From: Fimbriimonas sp.
GTDB taxonomy: Bacteria > Armatimonadota > Fimbriimonadia > Fimbriimonadales > Fimbriimonadaceae
Length of the DNA: 64,000 bases
Direction of reading: 5' to 3'
Assembly (NCBI GenBank): GCA_031292555.1
Contig: JARLGV010000067.1
Span: 31,672 to 95,671 of the forward strand
Shown: positions 23,105-31,775 of the stretch, piece by piece
How positions within the stretch are numbered: the first letter of the stretch is position 1
Layout of the letters: each line of letters begins with the position of its first letter
Position numbers and translations under genes: made by a program
Notes under the pieces: model-generated
What the model saw: only the letters and a program-made list of their open reading frames with translations
What the model was told of the DNA's origin: nothing
Databases searched by the model: none

Positions 23105-26100
23105 TCGCCGACCTGATCCGTTTCTTTGAGCGAGAGATCCCGACTCGAACCCTCACTGCGCAGTCAATCGTTTCACTCAAACGGATCATCGTCGGCATTC
23201 TGTTTGGTTCCCTAGCCTGCTTGGCGATGTCGACGCCTACCGACGACCAGATCAAACAGATCTACCGTCAGCTCCTTCCGCAGGTCCGCCTCGACCGAAT
23301 CCAGCGGGACTACCGTTCCATCGCCGAACTGGGCTCCCGATTGGCTGGTTCGACGGGAGAGGCAAACGCGTTCGACTACGCAGAAGCGACTTTCCGATCG
23401 ATCGGAGCCGTCAACATTCACCGGGAGACGTTTCGCGTAACCGTTCCCGATCCCGATGCGGTTGGCCACCTGGCCGTCTCGGGGCATACGGTCGACGTAC
23501 TCCCCCTCTGGCCCAATCTGGTGCGCACCTCTACATGCGACATCAATGGCCCGATCATTTACGGGGGCAACGGTTCGCTCGAAGCCCTTCGGGGAATGGA
23601 TATTGTCGGCGCTGTCGTCGTGGAGGAGTTCGGGGTGGGCGCCGCATGGAAGAACGCAGCCAAGCTGGGCGCGGCGGCGATAGTCTTCATCGAGCCGGGC
23701 GCCATGCCCAGAGGCGACGCCGAGAACAAATTCAGCGCAGTTCCCCTCAGCGTCCCCCGATTCTATTTGCCAATCAAGGTTTCGGGGCCGGTGCTCCAGG
23801 CGTGCCAATCGCACCAAACCGTGCGATTGAGTTGCAGACAAGATTGGGTTGGGCGGACGAGTTGTAACCTGATCGCCGACCTGCCCGGCAATTCTCCGGC
23901 ACAGAACTCGGAGCCGATCGCGCTCGAAGCCTATGCCGACTCCATGTCCATTGTCCCGAAGTTGGCGCCGGGCGCCGAATCGATCGGGGGCTTGGCAACC
24001 TTGCTCGAAGCCGCTCGCGTTTTTTCCGTTCGTCCCCATGCACGCCCCCTGCGGCTGATCGTTTCTGGCGCACATTTTCTGGCCCTTCAAGGGGCGCGCG
24101 AGTACGTTCAGAAGCGGATGGACACGAACGACCTTCCGCCCCTCCTATGCCTAACGCTCGACCTATCTTCGGGAAGCCGCAGTATAGGAAGCTATGCCCG
24201 AGGCTGGTTCTACGACTATCGGGACGAAGAGGAAGACAACGTCCGTCAACTGTCCCGTCTCTTTCGAGCCCATGCGGAGAAGCTGGCCGAAGTCATGGAC
24301 GTCTCGCCTGCCCGGGTTGTGCTTGTCGACGCGGTCAATAACGGGGACGACCGAACCTGGAAGAATAACATCCCCGGCAAGTTCGCCTTGGACTGCGAGC
24401 CGATCCTGACATCCGGGATGAATGCCCTCACCCTCATGACCGTCGAGGACAGCCGGGAACGCGTGGATACGCCCTTCGACACCATCGATCGGGTCGACAT
24501 CAGCAACGTTCGTCGCCAGGCGCAGACGGTGGCAGCGATGCTGCACCACGCCTTGAACGACACGATCGACCGATCGGAAACTTCCGACTACCGTTTGGCC
24601 ATCGAAGCGGCAAAGCCGGTCGGCATGAGATTGACCGGCGGGTTCGCCTCCGTCGCTGGCAAGGTCGTTATCTACGATCCGAACAAGAGCTTCGTTCCCG
24701 ACACGCCGGTATCCAACTCGATCGCCGCCGTGTTGGCAACCCAGAAGACGATGATGGGAGTTCGGGGAGACATGCTCCAAGGCGTCGACGACAAAGCGGA
24801 CTACCGTATTGTCGGAGTCGCGCCAAAGACGGCCTATAGTGACGAGAAGCGGTGGATCACTCGGCTTGCCGCATTCCACCTTGATCCGGTTTCCGGAAAC
24901 ATCGATTATGCGCCCTCGTGGGGCACGTACGGGGACGAAACCTACCGCATCGAGTTTCCGATGAAGACGTCGGAACGCTCCTCGCCCCTTGTCGTCTTCC
25001 ACTGTGCGTCCATCGACCTGTACGACTTGGTCGACCCCCAGGACTTGCAGGCACTTCAATGGGTTTGGATCGGCGATTCGGACACGGGGGCGCATCCGCA
25101 AGACTACGGCGTCCTCGGTCCAGGCTTCGATACCAAGTTCAGCCCGGAGATCGAAGACACCCAAGTCATTTTTGTAAAACCGGACCTTCACTTCTTTGTT
25201 CTGGCCCAAGGCGGCCCGGGCGCGGCACGCCTGATCCTGACTCACTCGAAGCTGGGGAACGAAGCAGGGGAAGGCTACGTCTCGAAATCCGGTCGGTTCG
25301 CCAACCTGCCGCTGCACACTGCCGAAGATATCGTAGCGATCAACGCTACGCGGCTGGCCCGGTTCAAGAAGTACCGGATCATCAGCCCGAGCGTGCTCGA
25401 ACTGCACAAACAAGCAGAGCAAGAGATTGCAGCGGCGAAGGCCTCTCAGGCTGCTCGCGATTGGCCAGAAGCCGAACGGCATGCCCGGGCAGCTTGGGGG
25501 CTTGCGTTACGCGCTCACCCTGTCCTCCAAAGCACCGCCAACGACGTGGTGAACGGGGTGATCTTCTACCTGTTTCTGCTCATCCCGTTCAGCTACTTCA
25601 TGGAGCGGCTCTTGGTCGGCAACCAGCTGCTTTCCAAGCAGCTCGGTTTCGCGGTCGCGTTCTTCATCGGCGCGTTCCTGCTTCTTCGGCTGATCCATCC
25701 CGCTTTTGAGATCGTCAGCAACCCGGCGATGATCTTCGTCGCGTTCGTCATGGGCACGTTGAGCCTCATCGTCATGTCGTTCATTCTCGGGAAGTTCGAG
25801 GCTTCCCTGAAGGTTGTGCGGCAGGCTCAAAGCGGCGTTCACGAGGTGGACATCAAGCGCTCCAGCGTGGCGATGGCCGCCTTCAACCTCGGAGTGAGCA
25901 ACATGCGTCGCCGTAAGGCCCGCACGATTCTGACCACCTTGACGCTGGTCGTGATGACGTTCATTGTGCTCAGCTTTACTTCGATCGTGCAGGAATTGAC
26001 GCTCAACGAATACGCCAGCAACACGGTGGCACGCTACCCGGGGATTCTCCTGCGAAACCCGGGCTTGGACCCAATGCAGCTGGCCATGTACCGGCAGTTG

Positions 26101-27591
26101 ACAAACGAGTTCTCTGGACGAGCCGTTGTCGTCCGCCGAGCCGCCTACTACGGGGCGGACATCGGTACGACCGGCGTTCTGACCCTTCAAAGGGCGGACC
26201 GCTCCGCCGAAGTAAACGCGTTGGCCGGGTTCGAGCCGGATGAAACCAAGGTGATGCATCCCCAAGATGCGCTGCTTCCGGGTGGGCGCTGGTTCCGTCC
26301 GGGTGAACGCGATGCCATGATCCTTCCCCAGCGGATCGCCCAGCAGCTCAAGATCGATCCGGACGAGGTAGGCAAAGCCAAGGTCAGCTACGCCGGCGTC
26401 GACTACACCGTCGTCGGCATCATCGATTCTGGCTTCATGCGTTCGCTGGTCGACCTGGACGGCGACGGAATCATGCCTGCCGACTTCAGCCTTTCGAACA
26501 AGTACCAGCAGGAGTCCGCCTCCACGACGAAGGCGTTTCGGAGCTACCTCCGACTGGACCCGAGCTCCTGCTTCATCTTGCCGACTGAAACCGCCCTCAG
26601 CCTGGGCGCCGATATTCGGAACATGGCAGTCGCATTCGAAACGCCGGCTCAAACGAGAAAGGCGCTTGACACGCTCATGCCCAGGCTGCGGATAAACCTG
26701 TACGGTTCGGTGCCGAATGGCCACGGCGGCTTGGAGGTCCGGCAATTCAGCGTCTTCGAGAGTTCGAAGGGCGTCGGATTGGGCCTGGTGTTCATTCAGT
26801 TGATCATCGCGTCGGTGTTCGTGTTGAACACGATGGTCGCGAGCGTTTACGAGCGCACGAAAGAGATCGCGATCTTCTCGTCCATCGGCTTGGCGCCCAA
26901 CCACATAGCGATGCTGTTTTTTGCCGAATCGTTGGTTTACGGGGTTCTTGGCGCGGTCATCGGCTACTTCGTGGCCCAAACATCGGCGAAAATTATCGTT
27001 TCTACTGGCGCGCTGCCTGGCCTGACCCTGAATTTCAGTTCCACGTCGGCCGTCATGTCCGCTACGATCGTGATGGCGGTCGTACTGGCAAGCACGATCT
27101 ACCCCGCTCGCAAAGCCAGCGAGATCGCCGCTCCCGCGATGAACGAAGAGGTTTTCGAGACAGAGCCGGACGGCGACCTGTGGGACCTTCCCCTACCGTT
27201 CAGCATCAACGCCACGGAGGCGGGACCGCTCATCCGCTTCCTGGGCGAATGGCTGAAGGCGTACGAGGAGTACACGATCGGAGACTTCGTCACCGCAAAC
27301 ACCAAGACGGAGGCGGAAACCCCCGCCGATGGGACGGGGACGATTTTCCGGGTATCGACGGTGGCCTGGCTTGCCCCGTACGACCTAGGGATCTCACAAA
27401 CTCTGCTGCTGACCGCCAGCCCCGCCCAGGTACCAGGCGTCTACCTGCTCGACCTCAAGTTGGGCCGGATTGCCGGCGACCCAGAGAACTGGCCGATTGT
27501 GAACCAGAGATTCCTCGCCAACTTGCGAAAGCAATTCCTCACCTGGCGCACCCTCGGCCCCGAACTTCGGCGGAAGTATTCGGTGGACTAG
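23101..27591 (+). CDS. FtsX-like permease fused to a degenerate M28-type peptidase domain
   Basis: A 1496-residue envelope protein. After a signal/anchor segment (about residues 28-42) the first third (about 45-480) has the M28/PA-domain layout: RSIAELGSRLAGSTGEANAFDYAEATFRSIG, a PA-like insertion and IALEAYADS...GGLATLLEAARVF. In active M28 enzymes this region reads GAHYDS...D-N-x-S-G; here the metal His and Asp are replaced, and the EE pair before the GSRAY-like helix is missing too (HFLALQGAREYV). A central soluble region ends in a helical repeat (SQAARDWPEAERHARAAW). Membrane segments start near residue 820, and an FtsX unit follows (first helix about 940-970, extracellular MacB-like domain, three helices about 1226-1336). 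A cytoplasmic domain of about 160 residues closes the protein. No ABC ATPase is adjacent. Confidence 0.82.
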   Translation: MIADLIRFFEREIPTRTLTAQSIVSLKRIIVGILFGSLACLAMSTPTDDQIKQIYRQLLPQVRLDRIQRDYRSIAELGSRLAGSTGEANAFDYAEATFRSIGAVNIHRETFRVTVPDPDAVGHLAVSGHTVDVLPLWPNLVRTSTCDINGPIIYGGNGSLEALRGMDIVGAVVVEEFGVGAAWKNAAKLGAAAIVFIEPGAMPRGDAENKFSAVPLSVPRFYLPIKVSGPVLQACQSHQTVRLSCRQDWVGRTSCNLIADLPGNSPAQNSEPIALEAYADSMSIVPKLAPGAESIGGLATLLEAARVFSVRPHARPLRLIVSGAHFLALQGAREYVQKRMDTNDLPPLLCLTLDLSSGSRSIGSYARGWFYDYRDEEEDNVRQLSRLFRAHAEKLAEVMDVSPARVVLVDAVNNGDDRTWKNNIPGKFALDCEPILTSGMNALTLMTVEDSRERVDTPFDTIDRVDISNVRRQAQTVAAMLHHALNDTIDRSETSDYRLAIEAAKPVGMRLTGGFASVAGKVVIYDPNKSFVPDTPVSNSIAAVLATQKTMMGVRGDMLQGVDDKADYRIVGVAPKTAYSDEKRWITRLAAFHLDPVSGNIDYAPSWGTYGDETYRIEFPMKTSERSSPLVVFHCASIDLYDLVDPQDLQALQWVWIGDSDTGAHPQDYGVLGPGFDTKFSPEIEDTQVIFVKPDLHFFVLAQGGPGAARLILTHSKLGNEAGEGYVSKSGRFANLPLHTAEDIVAINATRLARFKKYRIISPSVLELHKQAEQEIAAAKASQAARDWPEAERHARAAWGLALRAHPVLQSTANDVVNGVIFYLFLLIPFSYFMERLLVGNQLLSKQLGFAVAFFIGAFLLLRLIHPAFEIVSNPAMIFVAFVMGTLSLIVMSFILGKFEASLKVVRQAQSGVHEVDIKRSSVAMAAFNLGVSNMRRRKARTILTTLTLVVMTFIVLSFTSIVQELTLNEYASNTVARYPGILLRNPGLDPMQLAMYRQLTNEFSGRAVVVRRAAYYGADIGTTGVLTLQRADRSAEVNALAGFEPDETKVMHPQDALLPGGRWFRPGERDAMILPQRIAQQLKIDPDEVGKAKVSYAGVDYTVVGIIDSGFMRSLVDLDGDGIMPADFSLSNKYQQESASTTKAFRSYLRLDPSSCFILPTETALSLGADIRNMAVAFETPAQTRKALDTLMPRLRINLYGSVPNGHGGLEVRQFSVFESSKGVGLGLVFIQLIIASVFVLNTMVASVYERTKEIAIFSSIGLAPNHIAMLFFAESLVYGVLGAVIGYFVAQTSAKIIVSTGALPGLTLNFSSTSAVMSATIVMAVVLASTIYPARKASEIAAPAMNEEVFETEPDGDLWDLPLPFSINATEAGPLIRFLGEWLKAYEEYTIGDFVTANTKTEAETPADGTGTIFRVSTVAWLAPYDLGISQTLLLTASPAQVPGVYLLDLKLGRIAGDPENWPIVNQRFLANLRKQFLTWRTLGPELRRKYSVD

Positions 27592-28460
27592 CAGCCCGAT
27601 AGATAACTGGAGCCGAGTAGAATCCCGTTCTTCTCACCGGCTTCCGATCCATTGAAGTTCTCGTCTTCCAGTTCGATGCTGACGGCGCCCTTGTAGCCGC
27701 GTGCGGCGAGAATCTGGAACGCCTTGATCCATCGCATTTGGCCATGCCCGGGAATCGTGTAGCGCCATGCCGTGCTTCCGAATCCGTGCCCCTGGGCAAA
27801 CGTCGCCGGCTGCTCGGTTCCGAACTCGTAGACGTCCTCCGCGAAGATCTCGGTGTCCTTGCCGTGAACGTGATAGACCTGGTCGGCGAATTCCTCAAGG
27901 AAGCGGATGGGATCGATCCCCATGCGGATGAGGTGGGACGGATCGTAGTTGATGCCGATGCTCTTCGACGGCACCTCTTTGATGAGGGCGCGATACCCTT
28001 CTGGCGTGCAGCAGAGCGCTCCCGGTCCCGGCCATCCTTCGATAACCAGCCGTCCGCCGTGCTTCTCGAGGTGCGGCACGAGGAGATTGAGACCCTCGAC
28101 CATAAGCTTGAAATTCTCGCTACGCGGCTTCGTTGCATCGGACGGGAGCATCACCAGGAAGTAGTTCTTGACGCCCTGAGCGCCACAGGCAGCCACATAC
28201 TCGGCTTGCTTGGCAATCGCTTCATCGCGCTTGGCGGCATCGTCGGTGATCAGACCGCTCCAACTTGGAAGGTCGACCGAGCCGGCAATGATTCCGGCAT
28301 CTTTGAGAAGACCCGCCGATTGATCGCCGTCGCCTCCAAGGTCGATTACACCAAGGTTATTGGCCTTCGTCCAAGCAATGAGGCCGGGGAGATCTTTCTG
28401 CCAGTCGGACCAGCCGCGGCGAAAACCGATCGGAAATGAACCTGTTCGGGTGGTAAGCAT
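27588..28460 (-). CDS. sugar phosphate isomerase/epimerase-like TIM barrel
   Basis: A 290-residue protein of the AP-endonuclease-2/xylose isomerase-like superfamily. Diagnostic parts are LVIEGWPGPG (metal Glu), IGINYDPSHLIRMGIDPI (metal Asp/His), VYHVHGKDTEI (His-x-His metal ligands) and VSIELEDENFNG (Glu). Such proteins isomerise or dehydrate sugars or inositols. The C-terminus is convergent with the FtsX fusion, with stop codons overlapping by 3 nt. Located 65 nt downstream of rimO on the same strand, it may be co-transcribed. Specific substrate unknown. Confidence 0.88.
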   Translation of the reverse strand: MLTTRTGSFPIGFRRGWSDWQKDLPGLIAWTKANNLGVIDLGGDGDQSAGLLKDAGIIAGSVDLPSWSGLITDDAAKRDEAIAKQAEYVAACGAQGVKNYFLVMLPSDATKPRSENFKLMVEGLNLLVPHLEKHGGRLVIEGWPGPGALCCTPEGYRALIKEVPSKSIGINYDPSHLIRMGIDPIRFLEEFADQVYHVHGKDTEIFAEDVYEFGTEQPATFAQGHGFGSTAWRYTIPGHGQMRWIKAFQILAARGYKGAVSIELEDENFNGSEAGEKNGILLGSSYLSGC

Positions 28461-28524
28461 TTGGCCCGGTTTTACCTGAGATCGGTAGGGGTTGGCTGAA
28501 CGTTAACCTTGGACTGCGGAATCC

Positions 28525-29919
28525 CTACAGCGGTCTGGCCGGAGACGCCATCCGAAGGGGCTTCAAGCGGCGCCCCGGGGCGACCGGCATGCGAGTGAGT
28601 TCGCCGAAAAGGTCGTACTCCTCGGCGTCGGTGACCCGGCAACGGACGATTTGGCCCAGCTCCGCCTCGCCTTGAACGAACACCATCCCATCGATCTCGG
28701 GCGCGTCGCGGTGAGACCGGCCGATCAGCCATCCGTCCCTCGTGTCGTCGATCAAGACGTCGAGATCCTGGCCCATCCATCCCTGATTCACCTCGTGCGA
28801 GATCTTCTGCTGGGTTCGCATGAGCTTGTCGTAGCGCTCACGCTTCACACGGGGCGCCAGTTGGCCGTCGAGATCGTAAGCGGGAGTTCCCGGTTCCTTC
28901 GAGAATACGAACGCGCCAACTCGGTCCAGTCTCGCCTCGCGCACGAAGTCGAGAAGGTAATCGAACTCCTCCTGGGTTTCGCCGGGGAATCCGACGATGA
29001 AGGTCGTCCGAATCGCGCAGTTGGGCATCGCGGCACGGACTTTGTTGAAGAGGTTCAAGTAGCGCTCGCCGTCCCACGGACGTTTCATTCGCCGAAGGGT
29101 CTCCGGATGAGCGTGCTGAAGGGGGATATCGATATAGGGGAGCACCTTCTCGCAAGTCGACATCGTTTCGATGACTTCGTCAGTGAGGCGGTTCGGATAG
29201 AAATAGAGGAGGCGGATCCATTCGACCCCGTCGATGCCGTTCAGTTCCCGAAGCAGTTTGGGCAGCGTGAACTCGCGATAGATGTCGTATCCATACTGAG
29301 TGACGTCCTGGGCGATCAGGTTGAGTTCCTTTGCCCCGGTTCTCGCCAAGTGGCGCGCCTCTTCCACCACGCGTTCGATCGGCTTGCTTTGGTGCCCACC
29401 GCGAAAGCTGGGAATCGTGCAGAACGTGCAGCGGTGGTCGCACCCCTCGCTGATCTTGAGGTAGGCGCTCCACGGGCGGCCGGTACGCGCTCGGGTGGGA
29501 ACCTCTGCCCACCGGTGATGGGGAGGAGAAACGTCGATCCGCTGCTCGCGCTCGGCCTGGACCTCTTTGACGATCTCCGCGAACCGCCCCATCTGACCGA
29601 CACCGACGTACAGGTCGGCGCCCGGAGCCAGCTTGGCCAGTTCCGGTCCCAGCCGCTGGGCGAGGCACCCGGCGACGATCACCTTCCCGGTTCGTCCGGC
29701 GCGCTTCTCTCGCACCGCGTCTTTGATCGCCTGGATCGACTCGAGCTTGGAGGCCTCAAGAAACCCGCACGTGTTGATCACGGTGACCGACGTCTTCTTG
29801 GCCGATCCGTCGACCGTATACCCCGCCTCGCTCAAGACCCCGGCGATCTCTTCGCTGTCGACCTCGTTCTTGGCACAGCCAAGGGTGACAATTTTGACTT
29901 TCTCCGGTGAATCCTGCAT
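28525..29919 (-). CDS. rimO: ribosomal protein S12 methylthiotransferase
   Basis: RimO is a radical-SAM enzyme adding a methylthio group to Asp88 of ribosomal protein S12. The 464 residues comprise the N-terminal MTTase domain (VTLGCAKNEVDSE, with cysteines of the second cluster at NTCGFLE and AGCLAQR), the radical-SAM domain (GCDHRCTFCTIPSFRGG, CxxxCxxC) and a C-terminal TRAM domain (DVLIDDTRDGWLIGRSHRDAPEIDG). The IDIPLQHAHPETLRRMKR segment separates it from MiaB. It stands alone on the minus strand, followed by the isomerase-like gene. A strong antisense ORF at 28651-29910 is a codon-bias shadow. Confidence 0.95.
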   Translation of the reverse strand: MQDSPEKVKIVTLGCAKNEVDSEEIAGVLSEAGYTVDGSAKKTSVTVINTCGFLEASKLESIQAIKDAVREKRAGRTGKVIVAGCLAQRLGPELAKLAPGADLYVGVGQMGRFAEIVKEVQAEREQRIDVSPPHHRWAEVPTRARTGRPWSAYLKISEGCDHRCTFCTIPSFRGGHQSKPIERVVEEARHLARTGAKELNLIAQDVTQYGYDIYREFTLPKLLRELNGIDGVEWIRLLYFYPNRLTDEVIETMSTCEKVLPYIDIPLQHAHPETLRRMKRPWDGERYLNLFNKVRAAMPNCAIRTTFIVGFPGETQEEFDYLLDFVREARLDRVGAFVFSKEPGTPAYDLDGQLAPRVKRERYDKLMRTQQKISHEVNQGWMGQDLDVLIDDTRDGWLIGRSHRDAPEIDGMVFVQGEAELGQIVRCRVTDAEEYDLFGELTRMPVAPGRRLKPLRMASPARPL

Positions 29920-30067
29920 GGATAGTCATTATGTCGCGTAATGCGTACCCCTCGACCCGACGGTCCGCCCCATGAAGTCTGCCATTGATTGGACAGGTGA
30001 AGCGTCGGGCAGGCCGACGCCCACCGGCTCAGCCGATTCTAGCCGCACCCCGCGCTCCGCATAAAGG

Positions 30068-30073
30068 TATCGT
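30068..30073 (+). promoter_or_regulatory. TATCGT element for leaderless start
   Basis: TATCGT is followed by 6 nt and then ATG 30080. No Shine-Dalgarno sequence is present and no strong -35 is seen. Confidence 0.4.
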
Positions 30074-30079
30074 CGTCCG

Positions 30080-30889
30080 ATGGACAACCTGATTGCGGTT
30101 TCGTCTTGGTCTTTGCATCGGACCATCGGTGTCTCCTATCCCGATTCGCCAACCGGGGCGGGAGGACGGGTTCAGCATTCGGAGAGTCCTCTCGATCTGC
30201 TCGATCTGCCGGCGGCACTTGCGGCACATGGCTACTCGGCGATGCAGCTTTGCCATTTCCACTTGCCGTCTCGGAGCCCGTCGTACGTCGCGGAGTTCCG
30301 CGTGGCGCTACGTGACGCGAAGGTTGATTTGCTGACGCTGCTCATCGACGACGGAGACGTCACCGATCCTGAGATCGGCCTGGCGAGCGTGAAGTGGACA
30401 GCCGACTGGGTCAGGACGGCGGCCGAGTTGGGCGCGCCGAGGGCGAGAGTGATCGCGGGCAAGCAGCCCGATTCGCGTGAGGCGATCGAATTATCGTTCA
30501 CAAGGCTGATGGAGATCGCCGAGACTGCCGGCGAAGTAGACGTGCAACTCGAAATCGAGAATTGGCATGCCCTTCTTGCCGCTCCTCAGACGGTACACGA
30601 ACTTTTGGATCGAAGCCAGGGCGCGCTGCGGCTGAACGCCGATTTCGGGAACTGGCCCAAACCCTATCGCTACGAGGCGCTCCCGAAGATCTTTCGGCGT
30701 GCGGAAACGTGCCACGCCAAGTTCGAGTTCTTGTCACCGACCGAGCTCGATTGGCACGATGCGTCCCGCTGCCTCATGATCGCGAAAGACGCCTCCTTTT
30801 CGGGCCCCATGGTGCTCGTCAACGGCGGAATCGGGGAGAGCGATTGGGACGCGATGGACATTCAGCGAACGGCAATTATCGAGGCCTAG
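30080..30889 (+). CDS. sugar phosphate isomerase/epimerase-like TIM barrel (second copy type)
   Basis: A 269-residue protein related in fold to the barrel at 27.6 kb but clearly different in sequence. It begins MDNLIAVSSWSLHRTIG, with LEIENWHALL (Glu), LRLNADFGNWPKPYRYEAL (Asp) and CHAKFEFLSPTELDW (His) marking metal-binding positions, and ends MVLVNGGIGESDWDAM. Substrate unknown. It appears monocistronic with a putative leaderless promoter. The gap downstream is convergent with ndk. Confidence 0.85.
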   Translation: MDNLIAVSSWSLHRTIGVSYPDSPTGAGGRVQHSESPLDLLDLPAALAAHGYSAMQLCHFHLPSRSPSYVAEFRVALRDAKVDLLTLLIDDGDVTDPEIGLASVKWTADWVRTAAELGAPRARVIAGKQPDSREAIELSFTRLMEIAETAGEVDVQLEIENWHALLAAPQTVHELLDRSQGALRLNADFGNWPKPYRYEALPKIFRRAETCHAKFEFLSPTELDWHDASRCLMIAKDASFSGPMVLVNGGIGESDWDAMDIQRTAIIEA

Positions 30890-31280
30890 GGGAAGGCGAA
30901 TCGCGGCGCTGGCCGAAATGGAGATCTTTCCGGTGAGGCAATCGGACCTTTGTCGCAATCGCCGCCTGACCTCGGGTAGGCGCACAGAGCGCCAATCCGA
31001 AGCTAACTAATGTAATCCCTGAGGGATACCCGGAGCGGACCGCGACCTCAGTGTTAGTCGCCTCAACATCCAGTTGGGCACGATGTACGCCAATTCGGGA
31101 CGTCGATCTTTTGAAATCTCTGGCATTTCCCGATGAAGTTCCGCGGTTCTTTCGCCCGGCTGGAGCTTTCAAATTAACCGATATGGGCGCTTATCAAGGC
31201 TCGAATGCCAGAGGATGTGAGTGAGGGCTGGCCCAAGAATCTTCCTGGGCTGGCATGCTCTCCCTCATCGGGCTTCCCTT
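30890..31280. other. intergenic gap between convergent genes
   Basis: About 390 bp without a credible ORF. A weak inverted repeat (GCCCAAGAA...TTCCTGGGC, around 31232-31251) lies near the ndk stop inside the broader TGAGGG...CCCTCA arms; it could serve as a terminator for one or both genes, but there is no T-tract. No tRNA or riboswitch motif was recognised. Confidence 0.3.
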
Positions 31281-31691
31281 CTAGATCGTTCCTTCGGGGA
31301 ACCAGAGTTGGAGTTCGCGGGCGGCGGCGTCAGGGTCGCTGCTGCTGTGGGTGAGGTTGTCCTCGATCGATAGGGCGAGGTCGCCTCGGACGGTGCCGGG
31401 GGTGGCATCGAGCGGGTTGGTGGCGCCCATCATGGCGCGGATCGCTTTGACGGCGTTATCGCCCTGGACCGTCATCGCGACGATCGGGCCGCTGGTTAAA
31501 TATTCCACGACGCCATTGAAGAACGGCCGCTCTCTGTGCTCGGCGTAGTGCTCTTCCACGGTTGCGCGAGGCGCATTGATCAGCTTCAGGCCGACGACCT
31601 TGAGGCTGCGGGCTTCGATTCGGCGCGTGATCTCTCCGATCAGATTTCGCTGGACTCCGCCGGGTTTGATGAGTACAAGGGTTGTTTCCAT
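31281..31691 (-). CDS. ndk: nucleoside diphosphate kinase
   Basis: It transfers the gamma phosphate between nucleoside triphosphates and diphosphates via a phosphohistidine. The 136 residues are standard: METTLVLIKPGGVQRNLIGEI, EHYAEHRERPFF, GPIVAMTVQGDNAVKAIRAMMGATNP and the active-site segment NLTHSSSDPDAAARELQLWF with the catalytic His. It starts on the minus strand close to divergent alaS (about 84 nt between starts). TAGACT lies 4 nt before the ATG, suggesting a very short or no 5' leader. Confidence 0.96.
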   Translation of the reverse strand: METTLVLIKPGGVQRNLIGEITRRIEARSLKVVGLKLINAPRATVEEHYAEHRERPFFNGVVEYLTSGPIVAMTVQGDNAVKAIRAMMGATNPLDATPGTVRGDLALSIEDNLTHSSSDPDAAARELQLWFPEGTI

Positions 31692-31775
31692 ATTGAGTCT
31701 AGTAGTTTACCGGCAGGTCGGCCGGGGGTGAACAAGCGGCTCCATCCCACGCCCTGGGTACCCTCTTACTCATTC

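Noticed and set aside
24163..26979. Two long minus-strand ORFs (439 and 490 residues) opposite the FtsX fusion
   Set aside because: No recognisable motif; the plus strand carries membrane helices and domain motifs throughout.
28651..29910. 419-residue plus-strand ORF opposite rimO
   Set aside because: Composition is Arg/Leu/His-rich with no motif; rimO has all catalytic motifs. Typical high-GC shadow.
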